DNA of 64,000 nucleotides, taken from positions 48,566,032 to 48,630,031 of the forward strand of contig JABBOT010000080.1 of NCBI GenBank assembly GCA_016165875.1, read 5' to 3'. A model generated the notes under the pieces. That model saw only the letters and a list, made by a program, of their open reading frames with translations, was not told the origin of the DNA and searched no databases. Each line of letters begins with the position of its first letter. Positions within the stretch are counted from its first letter, which is position 1. This DNA comes from Acanthopleura granulata. Its lineage: Eukaryota; Mollusca; Polyplacophora; Chitonida; Chitonidae. Position numbers and translations under genes: made by a program. Shown here piece by piece: positions 51,501-63,488 of the stretch.

Positions 51501-54500
51501 GATGATTATTATTAGCACACGACTCACCCGTGCAAACATGACTTTATATACAGTAGCCCATCCATCAGTGTGTGCAGGCCACACGTATACAGTTAAGTTT
51601 GGGTCTTTCGCGCCGAGAACAACTGGCGAGCTCTCTTTTTATCTTAGGAACCACACACCACAGCCATATTTTAGTAATTCCGCGACTACATAGTTCACCA
51701 TGCACACAATGGGGTGCGGCAGTGTGATGGGACCTTGTATATGACACATGTATACCCTATATTGGGCTCTTCTCGAAAAGGAAACGACACATTGAACAAG
51801 CGGCAGTGTCACTCATATAGTGTCCATGCTGCGCAGGTGTGGGATTTCACGTCTGGTGTCTCTGTTGTGAAGTTGTAGTGAGGCAGCACTACCGCAGTAT
51901 CTCTGTATGAAGGCTAATGGATTTATGGCATCAGGAGGAATGTCTATAGGATCTAAAGAATTCAACCGATAACATACGGAGCGTTATAGAGCTTATACGT
52001 TTAAAACGAGCGACAATTTAGGCTGTTGAGAACGACACCAAACAAGACACTCTTCTTGAGGCGCATTAATTTCCCAGTCACAGTGTTCTGGTCACGGAGA
52101 AACTACAGAGTCCTTTCTTTCACGTTGTTCCTTGAATGCCAGCGATGAGTTGGAAGGCATGGACGTCAAGTTTCACGTACATGGGCCGGCACTTCCGTGC
52201 AGGTGATTCCTCAGATTCTCAAACGTTCTGAATGCACGCACGGTTCAGCCTTGGTTGTTGACTCACGTCACAGTGATAGCGATTTTCTTCTCTTGCTTAA
52301 TTGGGTTGATTCGGTGTATTCTGTTCTTGGTAACGTGGGTTTAGTGTAGGGGTGGCTTTTGGCGACGGTTCACGGGGAACAGGCTTGGGCAATCTCTTCA
52401 AACCGCGCCTTTATACAGATGTATATATATATCGCTGTAAAATTGCCGCAATATCGCTGAAATAGCACTAAGCCATAATCATTCTCTGAAAGATGCATAA
52501 TAACGCTCACACCTTGTATTGATCTTATCTCAAGTAAAATCGAAACATCTACAGGTTTTCCTATTTAACTGCAAGAAATTTCAAGACATGAGCATGGCAG
52601 ATATTTTCTCCATACGATGGGGCATGTACAGGACGGGTAAGAAACTTTTTGAATCGGAAACTTTGGTAACGTTGGAGGAATATTTCATATGAAAGGCTGC
52701 TGAAGATTACAATATTCCTCCTATAATCCTTCAAATACGAATAATTTTTCAAATATATGGACAGTCACAATGTTTAGATGAAGGATAGCCACTGATATAT
52801 GGAAACTCTTGAAAAGTCCGGACGAGCTTCCGCGTCAGATATGGACCATGTATTAAATAGCCAACCAAATGGATAGATCCACCACATCCGACGTCCCACC
52901 ACCCCTTCTCGTGACAACGTTACTTTTCATTCCATTCCCGGTGAAAGCAATTGTGGCGTCATGACGTCAGAGTAAGATTAAACATTTGCAGCCGATGTGT
53001 GGAACATCCGGTTGACCTACTTGCAGCAACATTGATTATGACTGGTCAAACGCGCATTCTTGATGGACAGCTCGGAAAGGTCCATTCACGTCAGTCAAAT
53101 ACATATTTCAAATACATGGAGTTTTTTAAGGTTACTGTTTAAAAGAACCTGTACACGAGGGGAGACACGTTGATGACGTTTCCAACTGAACCCTTTGGCG
53201 CTTAGTTATGCTGAAACTTGATCTTTTCAAATACTGTCTACTGAACATGCACATTTTCCAAATACAAGAAATCTTTCCGCACACAGAAGAATCGTTTGAC
53301 CAAGGCGAAGCTTTTCCATTATGAGTTGGCTTGTCAGTGCTCTGGATGGAGAAATACCCCTTCACTGTTTGCACATATCCATACTTACACGCACAATATG
53401 TGATTAGCTGTTTAATCATCAAAGCAGCATTTAAGAAAAAAACTTACATAAAACAGCTTTCGCAGAAGCGACCATACATCTGTCTTAATACTGAGAATAT
53501 TAACAGATTTTGAAATGTACATTTTAATGAGAGTATGCATATCCAGGCCTATCTATATACTAGGCGATATACGCCTATACATGTAACTGGTACCTTACGT
53601 GTCAGCAGGCGGGGAAAATCATGTTTGTTATTGGCATGCCTTCATTTGGCCACGGCAATTTTCGTGACCTTTTGACCTTACTTTAATAAGGGTTGCCGGT
53701 AAAGCAAATTAACTCCCCATATTCAGAGTTCGAATTCTAACCATGCCATTTTATGTACATATAAAAAACGTGCGTGTGTGTTAGCTATCTAATGCCGCAC
53801 TTCGGTAACGTGACGTGACCTGGGACCAGAAGCCGAATTGCGGAATTAAGTTGCGTTTGGGATGATTGCAACTTCAGCTATAAATATGGCCCAATTTCCC
53901 TTATCATTTCTTTCATCAACGAGTAAATTTCCCCTTTTAACGTATGCAGATACGCTTTAGAAATTATGAATCTCCCCGATTACAGATTGACGCTCGACCT
54001 CAACTTGGCTTAGTTAAGCAGCTGGGCTTAATAACAGTCTATTTTACGAGGTCACCCGCTGGGAGATATCGCTTACCCCATGCGTGATAGATATACGTTT
54101 GTGAAGAAGATTCCAAACAGCAAGTACATGACGGCAAGGTTTTGGGGGATAAGCTTCCGCCTGCAGATTACGTCTAATGACATCCCCAGTTAATTAATGG
54201 GGAAAACCAGAAGTAGAGTATCTCCTAAAGTCCAACAACTATCCATATATCCTCCAGAACGAAGCCAAGATGTTTTGATGCTGGTGCAATTATTGGCCAA
54301 GAACACCACAATACAACATTCTCCATTTCCGTCTCTGGAAGTCTACTTGAGAAATGCCTTTGCTTAGTATGGAGAACAGTTTCCTGGTGTTTCTTTTGCA
54401 GTGCATATATTTTTTTGTCCAGTCTATATGCGCCGTACTTTTGAGTTTGCTATATAATAATGTTCTAAAACAGACAACAGTCAAAGCCTGATCATAATAA

Positions 54501-54955
54501 TGATTTCCGTATTACTAGCCAACGACGTAGTCTAAAACTTATGTCGTACTCTTGCACACCTACTGTTACTTAATTGCCGATAGGATCGGCCGATCCGGGA
54601 TCAACACCGGATCAGATAATAAAGAAAGACTATAAAAATGGCACTTGTTGCCACCTCGCTTGGCTGTCAGCACTGAGAGGTTAGAGCAAGGAAACTGGAC
54701 TGGTCGGCCCCGGGTCACTATAATGTGACAGGATGGGGTGTCACGTCTGGTGTCTTCGGCATGATGTTCCTGTGGCGGCAGCACTTTGGTGGCATGGACT
54801 CGCCCTGCCACAAGATGACACGGTATATACATGTATAGACCCCGTTCTCATATCTGTAAAACTGTTGAGGATAGGACGTAAAATCAAAGCATACATACAG
54901 TTACATGCATACTTAATTGGGGACCGAAAATCTATGATCTTATTGTCTGTACACA

Positions 54956-55209
54956 GGGGATTCCGTGGCCGACTGGTCATCGTTTTATGAGCACAGGACA
55001 ATCACTCAGGTGCGGTCGCTGCGAGTTCAAGTCCAGCTCATGCTCTCCGGCCTAACGTGGGAACGTCCGCCAGCAACCTGCAGATGGCCGTGGGTTTCTC
55101 CCGAGTTCTGTCCGGCTTCCTCCCACCATACAGGTGGTCGCCATCGTGTAAGTGAAATATTCCTGAGTACGGTTTAAAACACCCATCCAATAAACAAATA
55201 AATAAAATT
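54956..55209 (+). mobile_element. SINE with near-perfect 10-bp target duplication and shortened head
   Basis: The element opens GGGGATTCCGTGGCCGACTGG, keeps a good B box (GCGAGTTCAAGTCCAGCTC from about 55021), CCAGCAACCTGCAGATGGCC, GAAATATTCCTGAGTACGG and a TAAACAAATAAATAAA tail. The head-to-B-box distance is about 67 bp against 87 bp in the 8846 copy, so about 20 bp is missing. The flanks TCTGTACACA (54946-54955) and TCTATACACA (55210-55219) match at nine of ten positions. Confidence 0.87.
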
Positions 55210-56738
55210 TCTATACACATAATACAGTTTCATATGCAACCATTTATGACGTTATTGAGTGAGAAATCAGAGTGATGAATATACCGTTACAAACTGAATA
55301 TACATGTAAGCTACCTTCTAGCCTTTCGATATCATCTCAGTCGTGCAATCAGAGTGGCGTATATATTTACTTTTAACACACACACACACGATTGTAGCAG
55401 TTCAGTAAAAACATAAAGGAGCCTAGGATAATGCTGTACCTATTTTAAGACAGTGAATTCATACTGGACCGTTGTTAGCTGAAGAAAATACTTCTGTTTT
55501 GAAAGTCTTCGATAGGCTTCGGTTCGGGTTTGAACTCAGGAATCCATGCCGCCCACATAGGCCTACGTACTTACCCTAGCTTTGCAGAGATATGCGAAAT
55601 GTGTACATGTATCAAAAAAAATACCGCCACGTTGCACGCATAATATACGGAAATTTGGCCTGCATGATACAGAATTGATGACCGAGTCGCTTGTCAAGCT
55701 GATGCCCTAATTAGTAGGTCGGGTGTAATTATCGCATTAACCAGCATTCTTATGCAGCCGTTAATACCAGGTTTGCTAACAAAACACCACATATCTGCTC
55801 AGATAACCTTGGCAAATGACAAGTAGATACACATTCCACCGGAAGTAGATATAGCTACTCCATGCCACGCAGAACTCGTATAGGACCGAGACACACTTAT
55901 GCAGAGGTCGCCTTCACGTGTCCGCCAATATCAGGGTTCAATCCCGTCTCAGATCATACACTTAAGAACTTTAAGGTGATATTGTATACATTCGACTGGC
56001 GTGCATTGCGTGGTACGCACGGTGGAATGTTTTAACATTGGGAGGAGGCGGCGTTGGTGGGGGAAGTGTCCCAGAACAAAGGCTGAGGATGCATATAGGC
56101 TGCCCCCAAGGTCCGCAAGGTCTTGAACCTCAGGTAGCGTGAGATGTATTCTAGGCGATGTTCGGAGAATAAAATGCGAAATTACAACGATAATCGACGT
56201 ATTTAAAACCCAAATCATACTTCATGTAAAAGGTTTTATCATGTCTTTTCTTATAAATGCTAGAGGTTAAATAGTCAGGGAGGTAAGGGCGGAGGGGGGG
56301 GTGAACCATTTCGGAATCTCCCCACACTTTAATCATTGAAGGCTGGTCTAAACAGCCTGCAATTACAAGATCTGTCCATCGACATCCGTGATATGATGCA
56401 CAGGGAACTTTAAAGTAAAACAAGTTTCAGTGGTTAACAGAAAGATGTATTTAGCGAATCACGAGCATCATGCACCTTGCGAGAGCCGGTCATGTAGGCA
56501 TATAGTGTTCAATACATCATTTACGTTGGTTATTGCTACGGTCATAAAATAACGCCATTACCTAAAGCCAAAATGCCAAACCCCACATCACAGATGGAGT
56601 TGTTGGACTATCACTTTGTTTAGGCCATGCATGCAGTTTCCACTGACAGGCCTCACACCCCTTCCTCCTGCTCCCGCCCCACTAGTCAGCTGTGAAGTGC
56701 CTTAGAGAAAGACAGCTGCATGGTTATAGATGTCTGTG

Positions 56739-56743
<5 letters not shown>

Positions 56744-56772
<29 letters not shown>
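56744..56772. repeat. Poly(T) run, 29 bases
   Basis: An uninterrupted T run. On the minus strand it would be a poly(A) tail, but no processed-transcript sequence was recognised next to it. An open plus frame starting in it (56730-57032) has no recognised domain. Confidence 0.9.
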
Positions 56773-56774
<2 letters not shown>

Positions 56775-57107
56775 CAGCCTGTGTATTTTGGCTACGCCGC
56801 TGGAGAAACTTCAACCCCAACTCGGCACGTAACATTCCCCCCCGCACCTAATTTATGTGATCTAGTTCCAGGCTCGTCTCATTTAGACTCACGCAAACGC
56901 GTCGTGGACTTCTCCAATCCAACTGCTATAATCGATCATCGATTTGTGATCAGCGACCCCGTGACCTACATTTATGCTGTATACGAAGTATCGATGACTG
57001 ACACTGTATATCACACAATTGTTAACGAGTAGGGCATTCCAAGGCAAACTCGCCGTTACCAGGGAGAGGAGTTTTGCTTTTATATGCTTCTGTGTCTATC
57101 TAACATT

Positions 57108-57173
57108 AAGTTCCTGAGATACCTGTGCGGTAACTTCTCCAAGTTCCTGAGATACCTGTGTGGTAACTTCTCC
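57108..57173. repeat. 33-bp tandem duplication
   Basis: Two copies start at 57108 and 57141 (AAGTTCCTGAGATACCTGTG then YGGTAACTTCTCC), with a single C/T difference. Confidence 0.95.
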
Positions 57174-57277
57174 AAGTTTTCGCAAATGGTTATATGTTCC
57201 CAAAGCTATGGTAATTACTCTTCTGTTGGTGTTGACTCAAGCGTTTACCCTTAAATTTCTACCATACATCGTCCACA

Positions 57278-57371
57278 CGATCTGCGTCTATATATGCTTC
57301 TTCAACATACTGAGTGGCAGGTATTGTATACAGCCTGTCAGTATACTCAAAAAGCATACAGACGCAGATCG
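57278..57371. repeat. Imperfect inverted repeat (hairpin)
   Basis: The outer 12 bp CGATCTGCGTCT (57278-57289) is matched in inverse by AGACGCAGATCG (57360-57371). Pairing continues inward with TATGCTT and ATACTGA segments, giving imperfect arms of about 40 bp around a short centre (GGTATTGTATACAGCC). It could be a small foldback or MITE-like element, or a hairpin in the nascent transcript. No flanking target duplication was identified. Confidence 0.75.
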
Positions 57372-59294
57372 CGTCGGACTGTACCACACGTTGTGAAAAT
57401 CTTGTTATATCAACTCTTATCACATGTAAAGTAGTTCCAAAAATGCAGTGGTTAGAAATAATTTCATTACCCTGTTCCACACAATGTAAATTCCTCCAAA
57501 TGCATAATTATTTCAACCGGTTCTGCAAATGAAAAGTTTAACTACATTAAAGGTATACTTTATTCACTCACAATTAAAGCCAACTTCTGCGAGTATGGAG
57601 GCTTTTGTGTGTTTTGAATTATTCTTCATGTTTATGAGAATGAGTTCATTTGGCTTCTTCTGTTTATCAAGGGTCAAATTTTAATTTATTTTCAGAAAAA
57701 TGTATAACACTGGGACCGTTATGCACATATAGGTGTCAGAAAGATAAGCTATAGGTGCATTCCGTTCTCCGCAGCTGTATTTTCGATACACAACCACTTT
57801 TGCCGACTTTATACAAATCCGTCGAAAGATAGAAATATAGTGCGTGCTTTGCAAAAGAAGGTATATACAATCAATCACAATTATAATGTTTCCCTTTTTG
57901 TTACGCGAAGATAGCCGATGTTATCAGGACAGACAGTGCCTTAGCAATGGTAAGCATCTGTAAAACAGCTATGCCTAGCACATCTTTACCACTGAACAAA
58001 TAAATCTGCATGTATATAACAGAACTAAGAACACGAACAAAAACCGTGTAGTGGGTAAACGAGATAGTAGGTGCTGACAAACGATGCAGTGGTTGTTTGG
58101 AAAAAACTTGCGCCTTGTGAAGGGAGACACAATAAAAACATGACACAAGCATACACTGGCGGTTGGCAGTTACACTATATGGCCTGAACATAGGTCATAC
58201 AGGTCTTGGAAGAGTTGCGCGCCCTGTCGCATACCAGCTGGATATGCTGCTTTGGATTACCTGTCCCTGCCCCTTGCAAGCGCCCATTTTACGAATGAAT
58301 GTACGAGAATTATGTCCTTTGCGTGAAACAAGACAGGAGAAGAAAAAAAATAATTGCCTTAGTCTGCTCACAACTCCAGAACGCTGCATCACATGAGACA
58401 GCTGTTCAAGGAAACCAATTGATTGTAGATATCAGTCAGTTCGTTATCAGGTTCTCACTAGGGGTTCTTGAATGACCTAAGCCAAGCCTTGTGGAAAGAA
58501 GCTTTGAAGAACGTTCTTCACAAAGATTAAAGAACCTAAATGAATAATGTTCGATTCGAGTTTGTTATCTGGCACCTTCTATATACGTTGTTTTCAATGC
58601 CCACAAGACTACTTTCTGTGTGTGTCTTCGGACTCATTACAAGTTCCTCTATATGCTTTATACTCACATTAATTTCATTCTTTCAAGATGTAAAACATTA
58701 ACCATTTTTCAGAAGGTTGGATATTAATAGGATAAAATCAATTAATTAAAAGCGTGTTACGCGTATGACATCCCGTTTCTGATGTAATTGAACTGTTATA
58801 TACTTTTACGCAAGGAGCACGTACACGCGGAATGAAAAGCGAGAATGGAGTCAAATGAATACAGTATGGCCAATGGTTGTTATACTAGTCTCCCTAGTTC
58901 ACTCTATGGCATATGCCACCTGTTCAATTATTTCAACTCTTACTGGAGGGTATCAAACTTCTGTTTGTAAACAAATCTAAACTTCCTTGAGTCAGATTGA
59001 ATCTTTCTGCCTCCCCCGCCTATAATGGCCGCTATTTCACCAGTCCCTACACCCTCAGGGTGGAGATATGTAAATATACACCCCCCCCCCCCGGTGTATA
59101 AGATTGTTTACGAGCATAGCAGTGGGGAAAGGTAGCGGTGACATGAACGGTCGTAGAAGACGGCTTATTAAGGCTTCCGTATAGATCTGGTCAAACATCT
59201 ATAGAAGTTTGAAATCACAAAACACTGACTTCTCATGTGCGGAGCCAATGGACATGCAATTAGGGGAAATAAGTTTGTCTGCGATAATACTTAC

Positions 59295-59404
59295 ATGCCC
59301 GACTTTAGTTCGGCTTTGTTCACCATGGTCCAGTGAACGAGCAACAAAACCACTGTTAAGAAAGGCTTAAAGGCCGCCCGGCGCAAGGATCCGAACACCT
59401 CCAT
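59295..59404 (-). CDS. MEGF6: MEGF6-like exon 1: signal peptide and start codon
   Basis: The coding part of exon 1 is 110 bp, 36 codons plus two bases. The chosen ATG (59404-59402) sits in CATTATGG, with A at -3 and G at +4. It gives a classic secretory signal: a basic n-region (MEVFGSLRRAAFK), a hydrophobic core (FLTVVLLLVHW) and a likely cleavage near VNKA/ELKS, residues about 31-32. The donor is GGCAT before GTAAGT, phase 2; its AT joins the G of exon 2 to form Met, followed directly by the EMI domain. The same frame is open upstream to 59710, so an earlier Met is formally possible, but the resulting N terminus is less signal-like. Linking this exon to exon 2 across 10.7 kb rests on phase, donor quality and the need for a signal peptide, not on similarity. 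Confidence 0.75.
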
Positions 59405-60212
59405 AATGACTGCTTTCAGGTACACAATTCCACGCGCGATAGAATTAAAGATTACCCGCACTCTTCGAGCTGAGATTTTCAGGCTGATGAAAGGAAATCC
59501 ACAAATGACAATATGACATCCAATGGAATAGTCCCACACTGGTGTTAATATGAAATCTGTTCGGGGTAACCGTAAACCTTCCAGGAAACTCTCTCTGCAC
59601 ACCTGTATTGTTGTAATCAGTACAGTGGCTTCACACACAGGTAAAAACAAATACTGCAAAACAGAGCACAGGTAAATCCGTATGAAAACTAGATCCTTCG
59701 AAACAAGCACATCTGGACGTTAACACTTCAGGTATATTTACAGATGTGGCGAATACATTGATTACAGGTAAAAATGCAGGTAAGGTATGTACAGCCTTAC
59801 CGAGTACCTCCTCGATTCCTGTGCCTATTAAAAAGGCCTACTCCTGTCGCAATGCAACTGCTACCCACAGTGCCCATGCATTTTCCTCCGCTCGTTCAGA
59901 ATGTCTCCAATATTAATCCGCCAGCTGTAAAAAAATTTCTGAGCGGCAAGTTCAAGAACAACTGGCGTACTACGCCCAGGAGCCCAACGGTTTGCGCACG
60001 ACTTTACGACGGAACAAGAACAACTCACGCAACAAATACTCTCATAACGCTGAAAGTGGGAGAAACGGTCTTCGAGGTAAATTACACCAGACCTACATGC
60101 TCTCGCTTCCACGTCCTAAATATAAGTGTATAACGGTAACCAGAAAATGTTGCAAAACTGTTCAGTTAGCGAGCGGAGACTGATTAAGGCACAGTCAGCT
60201 GTCTTCTGTGGG

Positions 60213-60220
60213 TATATATA
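60213..60220 (-). promoter_or_regulatory. Candidate TATA box for the MEGF6-like gene
   Basis: On the minus strand the sequence reads AATCTATATATACCCAC, a good TATA match, about 0.8 kb upstream of the proposed ATG. A TCAGT initiator-like word follows at 60183-60179, about 39 bp downstream, slightly farther than the usual ~30. Such motifs are common by chance, so the call is weak. Confidence 0.2.
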
Positions 60221-62937
60221 GATTCAAAACCTCATACAACCGTTTCTCAGTCGGGGCGGAAAAAAAAGTTGCTGCTTGCACTATGCCAAGTCTTTCTGTT
60301 TGCAGTCCCACCAGCACATAATCTAGAATGGAATAAAATGCTGGCACGGTAGCAGTCCACAGCCGGTGTGCCTTAATACCCACGTGGAGAGGATGCAATC
60401 ATTGATCGGAACGAGCCCACGGTAGACGCGTTACGGTGATAAGAGATTCCAACTGTCCGGGGCAAGCGTGCATTCTCTGCGGCGGACGACGATCGGCACA
60501 CTTCACCGTGTACCATATCCTCTCTCACCCTAATGAACTAGACGGGGCATAAAGAATAGTCAGTGAGTTGCGCTGAGCTATCACACACAGCCTAACTTAA
60601 ATCTCACATTGAAACTGACACACAGGGGGGAATGCCTGCCCATTCAATTCGAAAACGAGGCTTCGCGGAATCCCGGGTCAGGGTTCGCGTGCTGCCATGC
60701 AGATCGAAAATCTTACAATATATGACATGAAAGTATCACAACTTTACGCTAGCTCATCAGATGTCTTCCATTATCACCCGTTAAAAATCTTTCTTTGACA
60801 TGATGGGAGAGGCTATCTTTTTGAATAACTTTCCAAAAATATTTGATCTTGTTTCTTAAGTGGGATTGCTATCATGACCGTACAGAGGCCGTACTCACCG
60901 TTTCTTGTCACCGTGCTATACAAAAACGTTTATCTTTATTGGAGAGGCAGGGTCTTTGTTACCCATCTCTTTAATGACATAGGTAGCCGTTTCCCAGACT
61001 GATCACGAAAAGAGACTTTTTCAAGCCTTGTTGAACTTTTTCTGCTTACAGCAGTAGAGTCCCGGGACTGCTGCACGGACGACTGAGTTATGCTACTATG
61101 GTATACAGGAGCGCCTTTCTCCGCTTAACACTGGGGACGTCTAAATTCCCTATATCCCACATTTCTCACACCTCCAGTTTGCATATAAATTGCCTTCTTA
61201 ATTCTCCTAAAATCCCTCCATGTTTATTGAAGTTTTGGGACTCGTTGTAGTTGCAGTGGTAAGGGGCCTTGTATACAGGTGAAGGAGATTCACGTGCAAT
61301 CAGGCCAAGTTTAAGCATCATTCCGTGTGTGGTTTGACAGTCATGGCCCATATTACAGTCTTAAAGGGGCCGAGCGAGCATCACGCTCTAGCATAGAGTT
61401 AGGTGACTCAGTCGTGGACGCACGGGTAAATATAGGTTGTTCGCCTTTTGCAGTTCAGTGTTTTCCGCACAGCATGTATTCATGGTCAAGTAATATGACC
61501 CCATTCTTATAGGTAGAGCAAAGTCGTGGATATGAAACCTGATCAAGGTGGTCAGTCTTCAAACTTTATAAGAGTAGACATCTAAAGACTTTAGGACAAC
61601 ACATACTATTTTGAAAAGCTTGATAACAGCGTGATGTCACCCTATAACTGTTTGCAGTGCCTTGCACAAATAAAAACGTGGGATGTTTTAAGTGTAAAAT
61701 GTGTACTTATTACATATAATATTAAGGATTCTAAATGATTTTGATATATTAAGTCCTTAGAGTGTTTCTCTGGTATCTATATACATGTGTACTGTAATGT
61801 TAATGAAGTCGGGTTTCACGATGTCTGCTACTCAATATACGATGTTTTACATCAACCGCTGAAAATGATTGGCATTCAAGTGTATTTCGTGTCCTTGGCA
61901 TGCAACTGTCTGGATTTATACTGTGTCTAAATACACTGTCATGCACTATAGTGGACGTTAGATTTCGTTTGTTATACTTGTCTTATTTTACTCCAGACCG
62001 ATGTGTCAATGTACTTCAGGCATATGTACATTAGATGTGCTGATATTTCATAGCAGCTTCATGTAACGTACGCAGGTTTTACAGGTTGAACAGTCAAAAG
62101 TCACAAGAGTTAAGTTCGTGACAAGCCAGTTGCGCAAGTGCAGATTTGACCTGTTACATGCACGAGACCCATTCATGAGATCATGTATTACAAGAGAGGA
62201 TTATCCGTATGGGAACAAGATAGGCAAAGCAGGCATTGTAATGATAAACCTGTTGACGTTTAGCGCTTTAAGGCAGCAGACAGAAGCGAACATATATACC
62301 ACAAGCTTATTTTTGAAATTTTTAAAGACTGTCAACATTACGGCAGATTAGCTTGATACAGTGAACGGGTGTTTGTCTTTTTGTTCATGTATCTAATTAA
62401 GATATTCATTAGAACAAAAGCAGTTTTGCTGCATTTCTCTGCCGTCATATATACACCAATTGCAGTGATTTAACGGATGATATATGTACAAACATACGCA
62501 CGTCTTCGACAATAACATTATGATATAAGCACAGATCTGGTCCTAGGATTTCCACGCGAAACAGAAGAGATATAGAAAAGATCAAATTTTATTACATGAA
62601 GTGTGACCTCACATGATATAGTTCGTTATTACGACGGTTTAATCCATGCAGCTAGTTGTGACTATAACGCGCTGTTCCGCGCATGAAGTATAGATGTACC
62701 CCTTGTTGTCGCTAATTGTCTTATCAGCTGGCACAGGCAGGATATGAACTCAGAGGCATGACTAAGCGCATGCACATACAGCACTATATTTTAGACAATG
62801 AGCGCATACACCTGTAGTATGGGTATTTGGATTGTTATTTTTATGTATTTTTGTTGAAAGGAAATGATTCATACGTAAAGTCACATAAATTTTGCAACAA
62901 GTATGCATATATACACAGCACAGCACAACGACCCTGG

Positions 62938-63083
62938 TCGTACGTGGAAAGTTTTGCCAGCAACCTAGCTGCGTATGGTCGTGGGTTTCCCCGGGTTCTG
63001 TTCTATTCTCTCCCACCATAATGCAGGCTGCCGTCGTATAAGTAGAATATTCCCAAGTACGGCGTAAAAGACCAATCAAATAA
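62938..63083 (+). mobile_element. Headless SINE copy (~146 bp)
   Basis: It starts at TCGTACGTGGAAAGTTTTGC and runs through CCAGCAACC, GGTCGTGGGTTTCCCCGGG, CCACCATAATGCAGG and GTAGAATATTCCCAAGTACGG to ACCAATCAAATAA. No tRNA-like head precedes it. No clear target duplication was found. Confidence 0.87.
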
Positions 63084-63335
63084 TTCGGTCATACATTTTC
63101 TCCTACCATAGTGTTTTGTACGTGAGGTGTGAGCTCATGAGTATCGGCTGGTACATGCATACATAATTTTTGTCACTGAAATGACATCCGAATAAATGGA
63201 CATTAGATACAGTATTTAGCACCTCTGTCTGTCATGCATATTACTGAGCAGAGGTAATTACTTCTGTTTTTTTCAAATATACCACCAGAATTAAGGTATT
63301 GGATATCCGTGATATATATATATATATATATATAT

Positions 63336-63488
63336 TTATTTATTTGATTTGATTTGTGTTTTACGCCGTACTCAAGAATATTTCTCTTATATACGACGGC
63401 GGCCAGCATTATGGTGGCAGGAAACCGGACAGAGCCCGGCGGAAACCCACGACCATCCGCAGGTTGCTGACAGACCTTCACACGTACG
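63336..63488 (-). mobile_element. Headless SINE copy (~153 bp) inside a TA tract
   Basis: This is a reverse-oriented 3' half of the SINE: tail TTATTTATTTGATTTGATT at the left, then GTTTTACGCCGTACTCAAGA, CCAGCATTATGGTGG, GGTTGCTGACAGACC, ending at CACACGTACG. (TA)n lies on both sides (63312-63335 and 63490-63502), so it seems to have inserted into a TA microsatellite, which hides any target duplication. Confidence 0.87.

Larger units (their letters stand above)
48547..59294 (-). other. Intron 1 of the MEGF6-like gene (about 10.7 kb), CpG-rich for most of its length
   Basis: The intron runs from the exon 1 donor (GGCAT then GTAAGT) to the exon 2 acceptor. From about 49 kb to the right it is clearly richer in CpG than everything to the left. 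It contains a SINE (54956-55209), a 33-bp duplication (57108), an inverted repeat (57278-57371), poly(T) (56744-56772), a (GT)n tract followed by 14 G (49871-49884) and a run of at least 12 C at about 59080-59092. First introns often hold enhancers, but no specific site could be recognised. Open frames at 49019, 50385, 53132 and 55949-56423 match nothing I know. Confidence 0.7.

Noticed and set aside
56730..57032. 100-codon plus-strand frame next to poly(T)
   Set aside because: It begins inside the poly(T) run, matches no family I know, and has no partner exon.
59774..60133. 119-codon plus-strand frame near the promoter
   Set aside because: No domain was recognised, and it overlaps an 83-codon minus frame. 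CpG-rich leader DNA readily yields frames of this size.
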